Shown: positions 9,288 to 19,247 of the stretch, piece after piece
Position numbering within the stretch: the first letter of the stretch is position 1
Layout of the letters: the number at the start of each line of letters is the position of its first letter
Assembly: GCA_013112635.1 (NCBI GenBank)
Contig: JABFGF010000004.1
Coordinates: forward strand, 400,001 to 464,000
Direction: 5' to 3'
Source: Calditrichota bacterium
GTDB lineage: Bacteria; Calditrichota; Calditrichia; Calditrichales; J004
Length of the DNA stretch: 64,000 nucleotides
Notes under the pieces: model-generated
Seen by the model: the letters and a program-made list of their open reading frames with translations, nothing else
Database searches by the model: none
What the model was told of the DNA's origin: nothing
Position numbers and translations under genes: made by a program

Positions 9288-10153
9288 ATATGATATCTCC
9301 GGGCAAATCCATCAGAGATTTTATAAACACAAAATAATGTGAATACAATCAAAAAAGAAACGCTTATACCCTGCAAATGACGTAAAAATAAATTAGGAAA
9401 ATAAAGCGGGTTTGTTAGTGTCGAGCCGATCGCTAAAATGTCTTGTTTGCTGTCGATCTGTGCCAGCATACTTCCAAGGGTTGATGGCAGGTTTATGGCG
9501 CTCACATCGGTGGAAAGTCCCACGGACACAATAAAATCAATACTGCAAATCAGAAAAATGGTCATCCCGAAAACAGCGATCAGTTTATTAAACAAATGTA
9601 TCCAGCTGTTTTTGTAAAGTATATCAAAATTAATGATATGAAAATCTGAAATACCACACACACGGCTGGCATTGTAAAAATCTGTTTTCTTAAAATGATC
9701 GATCCGCTCCAGCATTAAATCACTTATCTCTAAAAAAACAAACAGGCTGATTATTAATGCCAGGAAGATCATAATTGTGGTGGTACCAAGCGTGGTTTTT
9801 TCCAGCATGCGGGTTACAAAAACATAACCGATCAAAATGCCTAAAATTTGTGGAATGGAGCGTATCAGGTTCACGAGCACTTTTACCGGGAAAAACAGGA
9901 TTCCATTTAACCGCTCTTTGCTAAAATGAATCAGCATTGTTTTCATCCATGCCAGGATCAATGAAAACAGAATCACAAGCAGGCCGATAAACAGGGTATT
10001 AAAAAATGCCGCTTCAAGCTTTCTAAGCGCCGGATTATTGAGAAACATTAGATCCCACAACCAAAGAAGCATAAGGCCGCCAATCCAGGTTATGGCCCAA
10101 AGTTTGTCTTTTTGTGGATATATGTTTTTAAGAATTTCCAGAACAGGGTTCAT
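9284..10153 (-). CDS. ABC transporter permease, DppC/OppC-like
   Basis: Integral inner-membrane subunit of the ABC system. The 289 residues contain about six hydrophobic helices. An EAA-like cytoplasmic loop is visible around residues 155-180 ('FYNASRVCGISDFHI'), where binding-protein-dependent permeases contact the ATPase. Overlaps the ATPase start by four bases. No Shine-Dalgarno sequence is seen before its ATG, unlike most genes here. The upstream side is the 93-bp gap to a divergent cytochrome gene, so the gene may have lost its original leader when the operon was split. The relation to oligopeptide-type permeases is inferred from overall pattern and from its partner ATPase. Confidence 0.8.
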   Translation of the reverse strand: MNPVLEILKNIYPQKDKLWAITWIGGLMLLWLWDLMFLNNPALRKLEAAFFNTLFIGLLVILFSLILAWMKTMLIHFSKERLNGILFFPVKVLVNLIRSIPQILGILIGYVFVTRMLEKTTLGTTTIMIFLALIISLFVFLEISDLMLERIDHFKKTDFYNASRVCGISDFHIINFDILYKNSWIHLFNKLIAVFGMTIFLICSIDFIVSVGLSTDVSAINLPSTLGSMLAQIDSKQDILAIGSTLTNPLYFPNLFLRHLQGISVSFLIVFTLFCVYKISDGFARRYHI

Positions 10154-10246
10154 ATAAATTAGATTTTTATAAATGCAAAAAGTAAGCTTTCAGTTTTGAC
10201 GCTATTTAAAATGTAACTATATTTTTTCATACCATTCAATCTTTTA

Positions 10247-12052
10247 GTGAATTCTTCTGTGAAAAAAAAGCAACTTACATATTTTACCTTAAGCGGTGTA
10301 ATTTTTCTGATAGGAAGTTTTGTTATAATTGACTCTTTTGTTTTAAAAAAAGAGATCGTCTCCATCCCTGTTTCTGAAGAGAAATGCTTAACCTGCCACA
10401 CGGATATGGGCGATCCAAGTCCGTTCCACCCAATTGCTGCTTATGGTTGTGTAATGTGCCATCTTGGAAATGCTTCAACTGATGATAAAGATGATGCCCA
10501 TGAAGAGATGCTTGTAAATCCATCGGATTTAAATCATGCAGATCTTACTTGCGGTAAATGCCACAATGATATCCTGCACAATGTCAGAAACTCCATCATG
10601 ACCAATAATGCCGGTTTGGTTGCTTCAACACTTTATCAATGGGATGAACGCATATCGCCCGATGATACTTCCCTGCATATAAATGAATTGCCGGATACAT
10701 CATTGGCAACATCGCATATGCGAAAATTATGTGCCGGCTGCCATGTTAATAAACTGGAAAATGATCTCCCTGGAGAAACAGGAACGCGAGGCGGCGGCTG
10801 TAACGACTGCCATTTGGTAAAAGCCGGTACCGAGGGAAAACATTCAACCTTTTCTGTGCAAATGGATATCCCTGTTTGCGAAAAATGCCATAACCGATCT
10901 GACCGTGTTGGTCTTACCTACCAGGGAAAATTTGAATCCGAAGGTTATGGAACGCCTTACGAGCATGGAAATACTTCATCGATGGAATTATCCAACGGGC
11001 GCTATTTTTATCAAATCACACCGGACATTCATTACGAGGCAGGCATGGTTTGCATTGATTGCCATATCGCCGAAGATGTAATGGGTGATGGTAAAAAATA
11101 TACTCATCTTGAGTTGGCCGTTCATATAAAATGTGAAGATTGTCATCAAATGAAAACAGCCCGCCCACCGGCAGATAATATTGTATGGAGAATGATTGAG
11201 GTAAATAGCAACTTGCAATTATCACCTGATTCTACTTTTGCCAAAACAGAAAGAAATTCATTTTATGCGAATGTTTTTATGGAAGATGAAGATGTTGTAT
11301 TAATCCGTAAACTCGACGGCCAAAAACTAATCATTCCTCAAAACAAGAACAGGCCGGAGTGCCAAATGCCGGGGCATGAGAAAATGAGTTGTCAGGCTTG
11401 TCATTCTGCTTACACACCTCAATGTTATGGTTGTCATGATGTTTATGATCCGACAAAAAAACAGCTTGATAAGGTTTCATATGAAGAAACGTATGGCCAT
11501 TGGAGTGAAGGCCGTTCCTATCTGCGATTTGAAAAACCAACACTCGGAATTGACAACCTTGGGCGGATTATACCGTTTGCTCCCGGCTGCCAGGTTTATA
11601 TGACGGAGTTGGATGATGACTTGCAAATTAAACAACAAAAAACATGGCTGACAATGGCACCTTATGATCCACATTCTACTCGCAAAAATGTAGCAACATG
11701 TATTGATTGCCATGGCAGTATAAAACGGTTTGGGCTTGGAGAAGGAAACGTCCAATTCAAAGATGGCCTGTTTACAACCCAGCAAATTTATGATGCACCT
11801 TCGTCTGGTTTGGGTAATTTCAGTTTGGAAACTATGATTGATGAAAACGGAGAAATCCCACAAAAGATGTCCCGCAAAACAGCGCGGCCTTTTAGCCTAG
11901 ATGAGATTAAAAAAATCTACAGGGTAAGTTTATGCATTACCTGCCATGACAGCTATAAAGATAAGATTTACAAAGATTTTGATAGAAGCATAGAATATTT
12001 CAAAAGCAAAAAAAACAAAGCCTGTCAAAACTATTTTAGCCATTCCAGGTAG
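10247..12052 (+). CDS. membrane-anchored 12-haem c-type cytochrome
   Basis: Electron-transfer protein on the periplasmic side. An N-terminal hydrophobic helix (about residues 10-30) precedes twelve CXXCH haem-binding motifs: CLTCH, CVMCH, CGKCH, CAGCH, CNDCH, CEKCH, CIDCH, CEDCH, CQACH, CYGCH, CIDCH, CITCH. A region of about 110 residues without haem motifs lies between motifs 8 and 9, and another of about 100 between 10 and 11. The product is clearly paralogous to the 10-haem protein at 13280: the 'FEKPTLGI' segment, 'PYDPHSTRKN' before a CXXCH and the following GLG are shared. No CXXCK active-site haem, so it is not a canonical NrfA nitrite reductase. The start is uncertain: only GTG codons at 10247 or 10259 are available, without a clear ribosome site. 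Its 3' end overlaps the convergent ATPase gene by 22 bases. Substrate unknown. Confidence 0.9.
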   Translation: MNSSVKKKQLTYFTLSGVIFLIGSFVIIDSFVLKKEIVSIPVSEEKCLTCHTDMGDPSPFHPIAAYGCVMCHLGNASTDDKDDAHEEMLVNPSDLNHADLTCGKCHNDILHNVRNSIMTNNAGLVASTLYQWDERISPDDTSLHINELPDTSLATSHMRKLCAGCHVNKLENDLPGETGTRGGGCNDCHLVKAGTEGKHSTFSVQMDIPVCEKCHNRSDRVGLTYQGKFESEGYGTPYEHGNTSSMELSNGRYFYQITPDIHYEAGMVCIDCHIAEDVMGDGKKYTHLELAVHIKCEDCHQMKTARPPADNIVWRMIEVNSNLQLSPDSTFAKTERNSFYANVFMEDEDVVLIRKLDGQKLIIPQNKNRPECQMPGHEKMSCQACHSAYTPQCYGCHDVYDPTKKQLDKVSYEETYGHWSEGRSYLRFEKPTLGIDNLGRIIPFAPGCQVYMTELDDDLQIKQQKTWLTMAPYDPHSTRKNVATCIDCHGSIKRFGLGEGNVQFKDGLFTTQQIYDAPSSGLGNFSLETMIDENGEIPQKMSRKTARPFSLDEIKKIYRVSLCITCHDSYKDKIYKDFDRSIEYFKSKKNKACQNYFSHSR

Positions 12053-13164
12053 TTTTCAGATGTGATTGTTGAAAATATTGACTTCGGATAAGCCTTTTTC
12101 CATGCCACAGGAATCTTTGTTTTCTGCTGTTTCCATTTAAATTCATACGCGAACTCAGTCCCTTCACGCTCCTCAACCCAATCAATCTCCTGCTTGTCAT
12201 AAGTGCGCCAAAAATAATTATTTACCAGATATCGATTATAACTTTGTTGTTTTATCCTTTCAGAAACCATGTAGTTTTCCCAAAGTAAACCAATATCATT
12301 TCTTAGTTCAACCGGGTTTAAATTGGCAATTAAAGCATTGCGTATACCATTATCATAAAAATACCATTTAGAATTTTTAACAACTTCTTTACGCAGATTT
12401 TTACTAAATCCACCAACTTTATGAATTATAAAAACTTTGGCCAGCAAATCCAGATACCGTTCGACAGTTGTCTTACTCATCCCAAGTTGCTTTCCTAATT
12501 CCTGGTGAGATACCAGGCTTCCTGTTTGGTACGCAATAAGTTTTAACAAATTAAACAACTTATCTGAATTTTTAATACCATCGAATATTAAGATATCTTT
12601 TAACAGATAAGAATTAATAATTTCTTGAAGGTATTCAGTTTTTTCTGATTTGCCTGCCGAGTGAAGAAGTTCAGGATAATTTCCAAAAACCAATCGTTCT
12701 CTCAAGTTGTCCCTTCTCTGGATTATTTCCTCTGTTTCAGAGATTTCTCTTTCGCTTAAAGGGAAAAGGTGGAAAGTGGTTTTTCGGCCGGTTAAAGGTT
12801 CACCAATTGTATTGCTCAAATCAAAAGCAGATGAACCAGAAAGAATTACTTTCAACCCGGAAATTTCATCAATCATTAGTTTTATAATTTCACCGATTTG
12901 TTTTATTTTTTGTGCTTCATCAATTATTAACAATTTTTTTCCATCCAAAATATTTTTATAATTCTGAATGCTTATTGTTTTTAAAATCTCTGCAACATTT
13001 CTATCTTCTCCATTATACAGCAAGAAAGGTTCATTAAACTTTTCAATTAATTGCTTGATCAGGATTGTTTTTCCAACACGCCTTGCTCCTAGAATCACTA
13101 CAACTTTATTTGGTTTAAGATAATTTATTATTTTCTTTTTTATTGCCCTGTCGATTAAATTCAT
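12031..13164 (-). CDS. P-loop ATPase with DUF4143 C-terminal domain
   Basis: Cytosolic AAA-like ATPase of unknown role. Counting from the ATG at 13164 (residue 37 of the longest frame): Walker A 'GARRVGKT' near residue 28, Walker B 'LLIIDEAQ' near 85, an arginine-bearing 'ILSGSSAF' sensor region, a winged-helix 'QLGMSKTTVERYL' and a C-terminal restriction-nuclease-like DUF4143 region with 'EIDWVEE' and 'EFKWKQQK'. The start at 13164 is preferred because AAGGA lies seven bases upstream; the longer frame runs through a repeat-bearing leader. These proteins are widespread, patchily distributed accessory genes. The gene is placed between two paralogous cytochrome genes on the opposite strand and overlaps the first of them by 22 bases. 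Confidence 0.9.
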   Translation of the reverse strand: MNLIDRAIKKKIINYLKPNKVVVILGARRVGKTILIKQLIEKFNEPFLLYNGEDRNVAEILKTISIQNYKNILDGKKLLIIDEAQKIKQIGEIIKLMIDEISGLKVILSGSSAFDLSNTIGEPLTGRKTTFHLFPLSEREISETEEIIQRRDNLRERLVFGNYPELLHSAGKSEKTEYLQEIINSYLLKDILIFDGIKNSDKLFNLLKLIAYQTGSLVSHQELGKQLGMSKTTVERYLDLLAKVFIIHKVGGFSKNLRKEVVKNSKWYFYDNGIRNALIANLNPVELRNDIGLLWENYMVSERIKQQSYNRYLVNNYFWRTYDKQEIDWVEEREGTEFAYEFKWKQQKTKIPVAWKKAYPKSIFSTITSENYLEWLK

Positions 13165-13184
13165 TTTGTTCCTTAATAAATATC

Positions 13185-13248
13185 GCCAACTATCTGACGC
13201 AATTTGCGTAAATACCGTCATCAAACTGGCGCAATTTACATAAATGCC
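13185..13248. repeat. two tandem 32-bp degenerate repeats in the leader of the DUF4143 ATPase gene
   Basis: 13185-13216 and 13217-13248 match at 24 of 32 positions with no spacer. The conserved core is CGCAATTT followed by TAAAT and CC. A partial third unit may continue towards the ATPase start. They lie in the promoter region shared with the divergent 10-haem cytochrome gene. Confidence 0.8.
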
Positions 13249-13279
13249 GTAACCAAGACAACATATTTTCATTGATTAA

Positions 13280-14890
13280 ATGGAAAGTATTTCGAAAAAG
13301 CTAAAAATCATAAACTGGATAATAATTCTTTTTTCAATTTTTTCCAATCTATTCGCTCAGGAAGAGACGTGTGTTGACTGCCATAAAGAGTCAAAATCCA
13401 GCTGTAATATTAGCTGCCAGGATTGCCACAGTTCACCCAATGCGGATTTTATCCCCAATGAAAAAGATCATCCAACTATAATTCAAAATCCATCGCTGGA
13501 AAAATGGTGGGACGAAAAATGCGTTTCATGTCATGAAGATTACATAAAAAAATTTAGATCCAGCCAACATTATTCTACAGCCGATATAATAAACCAAACA
13601 CGTTATTTATGGGGTAAAGATGAATCTTTAAAAAACAACAATCATGATTCGTGGAAGGAGTTGGAAAAAGAAGGCGTTGCCTCTGGTAATACACCTGTTG
13701 AATTGGTGGATAATTTGTTAGCCAAGAAATGCATGGCGTGCCATTTTAATGCTTCCGGTAAACAAAATGCTGTTGGCAAAAAAAGAAACAGCGGTTGTGC
13801 AAGCTGTCATATTCCATTGGATCAAATAACGGGCAAAGCACTATTTGGACATAAAATGCAAAAAGAAGTCCGGGATGAAACATGCCTTACGTGCCATACA
13901 AGCAATTATGTCGGGGCAGATTATTTTGGTTATTTTGAACATGATTATCATGAGGAATATGCAACGCCGTTTGGTGCGGAACCAATATTTGGCAGTTATC
14001 AGCACAGATTGATAAAAGATGTACACGCCAGCGCAGAGATGAACTGTTCAGGTTGTCACACTGAGGGAAACTCAAAATTTGAAAAAACTAAAAATTGTAG
14101 CGATTGTCATGGCGGTTTTAATCAATCTCTTAAATTAGAAAACGAAAACCCTGAAACGCCTTTATTTAATAAAGAAGTAATTTCGCATAGAGATTTTCAT
14201 AAAAATATTGAATGCAGTGCCTGCCATGCACAATGGTCTTATCAGGATTACGGACTGCATTTATTTTTAGATGAGACTAATAATTTTCAGATGTGGGAAA
14301 ATGTAAAATGGCAGGGTGATCAAGGCATTACGGATTTGCTAAATTCTGCCTCCGGGGAAAGCCATGAGTCTGTGATCCCACAGAGCATAAATCGCTTAAG
14401 CGGAGAAAAAAGCAGAGGTATGTGGTATAAGGGCTGGACTTTTAGAAGATGGGAAGATCCGGTTTTAGGGATAAATGAAAAAGGGAAATACAGTATAATC
14501 CGACCTATGTACCAGTTTTATATAACCTATGTTGACAGCAATGAAAACATCTGGCTGGATTCAGCAATACCTGTAAAAAGTAATGGACAAAAAGGCTGGA
14601 GCTGGGATGCTTACTCACCACACACAATTGGCAAAGGCCGCAACTGTGAAAGCTGTCATGAAAATCCTAAGGCTATTGGCCTTGGAATAAGACAATCCCT
14701 AAAAGACAGCCCGGCAAACGAAATTTCATTACCATCTCAACCTATAGAAAAAAGCTCTCGCCTGCTTACCACACAAGAGCAGATGCGTCTTTTAAACAAA
14801 TCCAACCTTTATAAAAAATGGCGGGCCAAACATTTTATTGAAAGTGGCTTGGATAAAATTTTAAAGCAAAGTCCAGAAAAATCTAAATAA
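13280..14890 (+). CDS. secreted 10-haem c-type cytochrome
   Basis: Periplasmic or exported electron-transfer protein, 536 aa. A cleavable signal peptide (residues 1-26, cleavage after 'NLFA') is followed at once by CXXCH motifs: CVDCH, CQDCH, CVSCH, CMACH, CASCH, CLTCH, CSGCH, CSDCH, CSACH, CESCH, ten in all. The middle and C-terminal parts parallel the 12-haem protein: 'RWEDPVLGI' against 'RFEKPTLGI', and 'YSPHTIGKGRNC' against 'YDPHSTRKNVATC', each followed by GLG. The last about 60 residues are haem-free and basic. The pair probably act together in one electron pathway, with one anchored and one soluble partner. Its 3' end overlaps a convergent PhnB-like gene by eight bases. Substrate unknown. 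Confidence 0.9.
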   Translation: MESISKKLKIINWIIILFSIFSNLFAQEETCVDCHKESKSSCNISCQDCHSSPNADFIPNEKDHPTIIQNPSLEKWWDEKCVSCHEDYIKKFRSSQHYSTADIINQTRYLWGKDESLKNNNHDSWKELEKEGVASGNTPVELVDNLLAKKCMACHFNASGKQNAVGKKRNSGCASCHIPLDQITGKALFGHKMQKEVRDETCLTCHTSNYVGADYFGYFEHDYHEEYATPFGAEPIFGSYQHRLIKDVHASAEMNCSGCHTEGNSKFEKTKNCSDCHGGFNQSLKLENENPETPLFNKEVISHRDFHKNIECSACHAQWSYQDYGLHLFLDETNNFQMWENVKWQGDQGITDLLNSASGESHESVIPQSINRLSGEKSRGMWYKGWTFRRWEDPVLGINEKGKYSIIRPMYQFYITYVDSNENIWLDSAIPVKSNGQKGWSWDAYSPHTIGKGRNCESCHENPKAIGLGIRQSLKDSPANEISLPSQPIEKSSRLLTTQEQMRLLNKSNLYKKWRAKHFIESGLDKILKQSPEKSK

Positions 14891-15314
14891 ACTGTTTATC
14901 GCCTTTGGCGGCATTAACCATCCAACGGATGCCAAATTTATCTGTAAGCATACCAAAAGTATCACCCCAAAACTGCTCGCTATATGGCATAGTTACACTA
15001 CCTCCTTCGGAAAGATTTTTAAAATACCGCTCTCCTTCTTCTGCAGATTTTGCGCCAATCGAAATATTATAAGCATCCCCAAATGTGACTTCATTTCCTG
15101 GCATTCCATCTGAAGCCATCAAAATTGCATCGGCAAACTTAACTGAGGCGTGCATAACCTTATTTTTATGGTCTTCAGGAACTTCCATAGGTGAGTCCGC
15201 AAATGTCATTATTTCAAGTTCACCATCAAGTGCAGTTTTATAAAATGTCATGGCTTCACGGCAATTTCCGTTAAAAGATAAATAGGGATTAATTGTTGTT
15301 TTGCCTGTGTTCAT
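14883..15314 (-). CDS. VOC-superfamily PhnB-like protein
   Basis: Small cytosolic protein (143 aa) of the vicinal-oxygen-chelate fold, in the PhnB/3-demethylubiquinone-methyltransferase-like subgroup. Family features seen: 'INPYLSFNGNCREAMTFY' at the N-terminus, 'VMHASVKFADAILMASD' in the middle and 'FWGDTFGMLTDKFGIRW' near the end. GGAG lies upstream of the ATG. The biochemical role of this subgroup is generally not established. No link to the neighbouring cytochrome or sensor genes is evident. Confidence 0.88.
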   Translation of the reverse strand: MNTGKTTINPYLSFNGNCREAMTFYKTALDGELEIMTFADSPMEVPEDHKNKVMHASVKFADAILMASDGMPGNEVTFGDAYNISIGAKSAEEGERYFKNLSEGGSVTMPYSEQFWGDTFGMLTDKFGIRWMVNAAKGDKQFI

Positions 15315-15588
15315 ATTATTCTCCTTTTAGGTTTAATTCTTATTTAGTTGATAAGAAGTATAACATACTTTACAAGATATCTATTTCTTAAAGCTACAAC
15401 TAAAATATTATTTGTATCCTTTGCTTAGCTTACCACAATAAGCCTTTTATGACCGAAAATTGAACAGATGTTTTAAAAGCTTATTTATATCGGTTTAAAT
15501 GACGAAAAATAATTTATAAAGCTAATAAAATATTCGCCGGAACATTTTCTCCGGATTAAATGACACCTCATAACAAAAGGAGTTTGCC

Positions 15589-16380
15589 ATGAGACGCGCA
15601 TTTTTTTTCATAGGGATAATCGCATTTACGTTTATTTCAATTTCAGCCTTGAGTAAAAAGGATAATAAAGCCCTTCTCGAAGAGTTGAAATCATCAGCCA
15701 TGTCACAAATTGAAAACCATCAGACGCTATTTAATACAAACAAAGATGGCTCTGTAACAGACAAAGGCATAAGTCCTGCATGGTTTGGAAAAGCATCCTA
15801 CAAGCAGTTTAAAACTATGTCTAAAGGCATGGAATGGAAAGTTAAACACCTTTCAAACAACTATGAAGTGGGACAGCTTGGAGAGGCCCTATCTATTTAC
15901 TTAGCTGCCGCAAGGATAGTTGTTGCCCGCTCCCAGAAAAAAATAAATACTGACAGCGATGGCACAGCAAATCCAAAACATTTTTATCCTGCTGTATTTG
16001 GCCGCTTAACTGCACAAGAATTTCAAAAAAGAACAGGTATTGATATTAAACAAACTACTACCGGTAAAGGAATGGGCGCGCGGAACAAACAATACAATTC
16101 TCCTGATAGCTGGGAAAAAATGGCCCTTCAAAAATTCGAATCAAACGATTTAAGCCGAGCGATTGGTTTTGGGGAAAATGTAACAGAAAGTGGGGAAAAC
16201 TATTATCGTTTTATGTACCCACTGGAAATCAAAAAAGCATGCTTATCATGCCATGGAGCGCCAAGAGGGTCTAAAGATATTTCCGGCCATGTTCGTGAAG
16301 GCTATGAGCTCCATGATGTACGTGGTGGCATTAGTGTTAAAATTACAACCAGTGAATTTTTAGTTAACCATGGAAAATAA
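15589..16380 (+). CDS. periplasmic DUF3365 (Tll0287-like) haem-c sensor protein
   Basis: Exported protein of 263 residues with a signal peptide or anchor (residues 1-21). Its DUF3365 domain ends in one haem-c motif 'CLSCHG' near residue 220. DUF3365 domains are known as haem-binding sensory modules, often fused to kinases or chemoreceptors. Here the domain is a separate protein whose stop overlaps the start of a chemoreceptor gene by one base (TAATG), so they are made together. AAAGGAG precedes the ATG by eight bases. I infer that it senses redox state, oxygen or another haem ligand and signals to the receptor. Enzyme activity is less likely given the single haem and the context. Confidence 0.88.
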   Translation: MRRAFFFIGIIAFTFISISALSKKDNKALLEELKSSAMSQIENHQTLFNTNKDGSVTDKGISPAWFGKASYKQFKTMSKGMEWKVKHLSNNYEVGQLGEALSIYLAAARIVVARSQKKINTDSDGTANPKHFYPAVFGRLTAQEFQKRTGIDIKQTTTGKGMGARNKQYNSPDSWEKMALQKFESNDLSRAIGFGENVTESGENYYRFMYPLEIKKACLSCHGAPRGSKDISGHVREGYELHDVRGGISVKITTSEFLVNHGK

Positions 16381-19169
16381 TGCTTCAATCAATCAAAACT
16401 AAACTAATAGCATACTTTGGCGCATTTGCATTAACCCCGCTGCTGATACTGGGAATTTACAATATTGTAGTGAATTCCTGGAAAATGGAAGAGGATATCT
16501 TTAACGATTTAGGTTCTAAGTCGGCAGAGAAAACCACATTACTGCAAAGAAGTTTAGTAAATATAGAAAATGACCTGCGTTTTTTAAGCAGTTCATTTTC
16601 TGTAATAAATTTGATTGAGGCAATTTCTTATGATGACCCGGATGAGATTGAATACTGGACTGATGCAACTGCAAATATGTACAAAAGTTTTCTAAAAAAT
16701 AATAATAACTACTTGCAATTGAGATTCATCAATTTGGATGGTAGAGAAATTGTAAGAGTGGACTCAGATGGAGAAAACCTTCGAATAATTGAAGAAGATA
16801 ATCTGCAAGACAAAAGCCAATCATCCTATTTTATTGAAACAGTTAAACTTAAAAAAAATGATCTCTATATATCTCCTCTAAACCTAAATAAAGAACATAG
16901 TGAAATTCAAAAACCTCACTTACCCGTTATTCGCTATGCTACTCCTGTGTTTGATGATTTCGATGAATTATATGGGATTGTAGTTATCAATGTTTATGCA
17001 AATTCGTTCCTTAATAAATTTAAAAGAAATAGCTCCGGTGAATCTATTCTTGTTAACCAGGACGGCTACTTTTTATCGCATCCGGATAGCAGCAAAGAGT
17101 GGGGATTTATGTTTCCCGGTTCTGATGAAATGCTTTCAAAATATTATGAAACAGACATTATCGATACTTTATTAGCAGGCAACGGTGGGATAATTGAGCC
17201 TGGTGATGGGACGATAATGTATTATGAGCCTTTATTTTATGATACACAGGATAATTCAAAATATTGGGTCTCTATAATACGTAACCAGGAAGAAGAGGTA
17301 TTTGCTGAATTAAACTCCTTTATTAACACATTAATTTTTCTACTGATAAGCATCGCTATTATTTCTGTTTTTATTGCTATTTATATCAGCAAATCATTCA
17401 GCAATCCAATAAACAAACTTTCTAAAGCAGCAAAAGGAATTGCAGCCGGTTGCATAGATACACAGTTGCAGATTACTCAAACTGATGAAATTGGAGAGTT
17501 GGCACAATCGTTTAACAAAATGAGTGCTTCATTAAAAGAAAAAACCCAAATTGCAGAAAACATTGCAAATGGAAATCTTGATGTGACATATTCGCCATCA
17601 TCTACTGATGATGTACTTGGCATCGCTATTAAAAAAATGACAAAAAGCCTGCAAAATATGAATGCGGAATTTGTCAACATAATTGATTCTCAAAGAAATG
17701 GAAACCTGGACTCCCGCTGTGATACAAATGGATTAAACGGTGTTTATCACAATCTTACTTCCGGGTTTAATGAAGTATTGGATGTTGTTGTTAAACCCAT
17801 TTATATGTTATTGGAAATTTTGGAAAAATATGCAGATGGTAATTTATCTGAAACTATGCCAAAACTACCAGGCCAACAGATAGCGATTACAGATGGAATA
17901 AATACAATTCAAAATAATCTGAAAGCCTTAATTGAAGAAGGCAATATGCTAAATCTAGCAGCCTTTGAAGGTAACCTGTCTAATCGGGGAAATACTGAGT
18001 TATTTAAAGGTGATTACCGTACAATAATTTCCGGGATGAATACAACATTAGAGAATATTCTTACTCCAGTTTATGAAGCCGTAAAGGTTTTGGGGAAAAT
18101 GGCTGATGGTGATCTTTCCGAAAGTGTACAGGGAGTATACAATGGTGATCACAAAATGATGAAAAACTCTTTGAACAAAACTGTTGAGAGTCTAAACGCG
18201 ATAATTTCCCAGGTTCAGCAAATGATTGATCAAGTTTCATCTGGTGCCGATCAAGTATCCGATTCAAGCCAAACATTGTCTCAAGGAGCAACCGAACAAG
18301 CCAGTGCACTGGAACAGATTTCTGCATCGATGAACGAGCTTAATGCACAAACAGAAAAGAATTCACAAAGTGCAAACAGTGCAAAAGAATTATCCGAATC
18401 GGCCAAACAGAATACCACGCAAGGCAATAAACACATGCAGGATATGGTTGATTCAATGAAAGATATTAATCTATCATCGAATAAGATTTCCAACATTATT
18501 AAAACAATTGATGAGATAGCATTTCAGACAAACTTACTTGCACTAAACGCTGCTGTAGAAGCTGCCCGGGCGGGAACTCATGGTAAAGGATTTGCCGTTG
18601 TAGCTGAAGAAGTAAGGAACCTTGCCCAAAGAAGTGCCAAAGCAGCCCACGAAACAACCGAAATTATTGAGGATTCTATTTCGAAAGTAAAACAGGGCAG
18701 CAAAATTGCAGATAACACGGCGATGGCCTTCAGTTCAATAAACAATCAAATTGTAGAAATTAACAGCCTGATTGCTGAAATTACAACTGCCTCAACTGAA
18801 CAGGCTTCTGGGATTAATCAAATTAGTGAAGGTTTAAACCAGATTGATAAAGTAACTCAATCAAACACAGCAAGCTCCGAAGAAACAGCCGCTGCAGCCG
18901 AAGAATTGTCCAGCCTGTCTAATCAATTAAATCACCTAATATCGAAACTGAAATTGAAAAATGAGCTGACTGAGCAACCTAAACAGATTAATAAATCTTC
19001 AAAGAAAACTAAATCTGTGAAGAAAAAGAGTATTAAGCCTCCGCAAAACGTCTCCAACGCCAAACATAACTTTGGCAAAGTTTCAAATAATGTAATTGAG
19101 GAAATCGAACAGGAAAAAGATCCATCCTCAATAATAAGTTTGGATGATGATGAATTTGGAATGTTTTAA
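16380..19169 (+). CDS. methyl-accepting chemotaxis protein with dCache-like sensor and poly-HAMP linker
   Basis: Transmembrane chemoreceptor of 929 aa. First membrane helix about 10-32; periplasmic double-Cache-like sensor about 35-310 with 'GREIVRVD' (121-128), '[10 protein letters not shown]' and 'EWGFMF' (240-245); second helix about 315-337. Then a HAMP domain, two or three further HAMP-like modules (repeating 'YADGNLSE', 'KMADGDLSE' units) and a signalling domain with the hairpin signature '[18 protein letters not shown]'. The tail ends in 'DDDEFGMF', similar to the other receptors here and spaced like the E. coli NWETF CheR tether. Coupled to the haem sensor gene upstream. The same sensor type occurs in the histidine kinase at 51700. 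A hairpin terminator follows. Confidence 0.95.
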   Translation: MLQSIKTKLIAYFGAFALTPLLILGIYNIVVNSWKMEEDIFNDLGSKSAEKTTLLQRSLVNIENDLRFLSSSFSVINLIEAISYDDPDEIEYWTDATANMYKSFLKNNNNYLQLRFINLDGREIVRVDSDGENLRIIEEDNLQDKSQSSYFIETVKLKKNDLYISPLNLNKEHSEIQKPHLPVIRYATPVFDDFDELYGIVVINVYANSFLNKFKRNSSGESILVNQDGYFLSHPDSSKEWGFMFPGSDEMLSKYYETDIIDTLLAGNGGIIEPGDGTIMYYEPLFYDTQDNSKYWVSIIRNQEEEVFAELNSFINTLIFLLISIAIISVFIAIYISKSFSNPINKLSKAAKGIAAGCIDTQLQITQTDEIGELAQSFNKMSASLKEKTQIAENIANGNLDVTYSPSSTDDVLGIAIKKMTKSLQNMNAEFVNIIDSQRNGNLDSRCDTNGLNGVYHNLTSGFNEVLDVVVKPIYMLLEILEKYADGNLSETMPKLPGQQIAITDGINTIQNNLKALIEEGNMLNLAAFEGNLSNRGNTELFKGDYRTIISGMNTTLENILTPVYEAVKVLGKMADGDLSESVQGVYNGDHKMMKNSLNKTVESLNAIISQVQQMIDQVSSGADQVSDSSQTLSQGATEQASALEQISASMNELNAQTEKNSQSANSAKELSESAKQNTTQGNKHMQDMVDSMKDINLSSNKISNIIKTIDEIAFQTNLLALNAAVEAARAGTHGKGFAVVAEEVRNLAQRSAKAAHETTEIIEDSISKVKQGSKIADNTAMAFSSINNQIVEINSLIAEITTASTEQASGINQISEGLNQIDKVTQSNTASSEETAAAAEELSSLSNQLNHLISKLKLKNELTEQPKQINKSSKKTKSVKKKSIKPPQNVSNAKHNFGKVSNNVIEEIEQEKDPSSIISLDDDEFGMF

Positions 19170-19180
19170 ATATTGATTAT

Positions 19181-19218
19181 AAAAAAAGGCTGTCACATTA
19201 ATTTGAGACAGCCTTTTT
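19181..19218. terminator. bidirectional rho-independent terminator
   Basis: A 7-bp GC-rich stem (19188-19194 with 19207-19213) is flanked by A7 on the left and T5 on the right. It lies between the convergent chemoreceptor and rhodanese genes and can serve both. Confidence 0.85.
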
Positions 19219-19247
19219 ATTGTAGAAAGTTATTTACTATTACTAGT

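Noticed and set aside
10159-10401. 80-aa minus-strand frame over the 12-haem cytochrome start
   Set aside because: Antisense to the signal/first haem region of a clear gene and without family features.
13185-13248. 32-bp repeats as a CRISPR array
   Set aside because: Only two adjacent units, no spacers between them and no cas genes in the window.
13165-13272. Longer N-terminus of the DUF4143 ATPase
   Set aside because: The added residues are a translation of the tandem repeats; AAGGA stands before the ATG at 13164.
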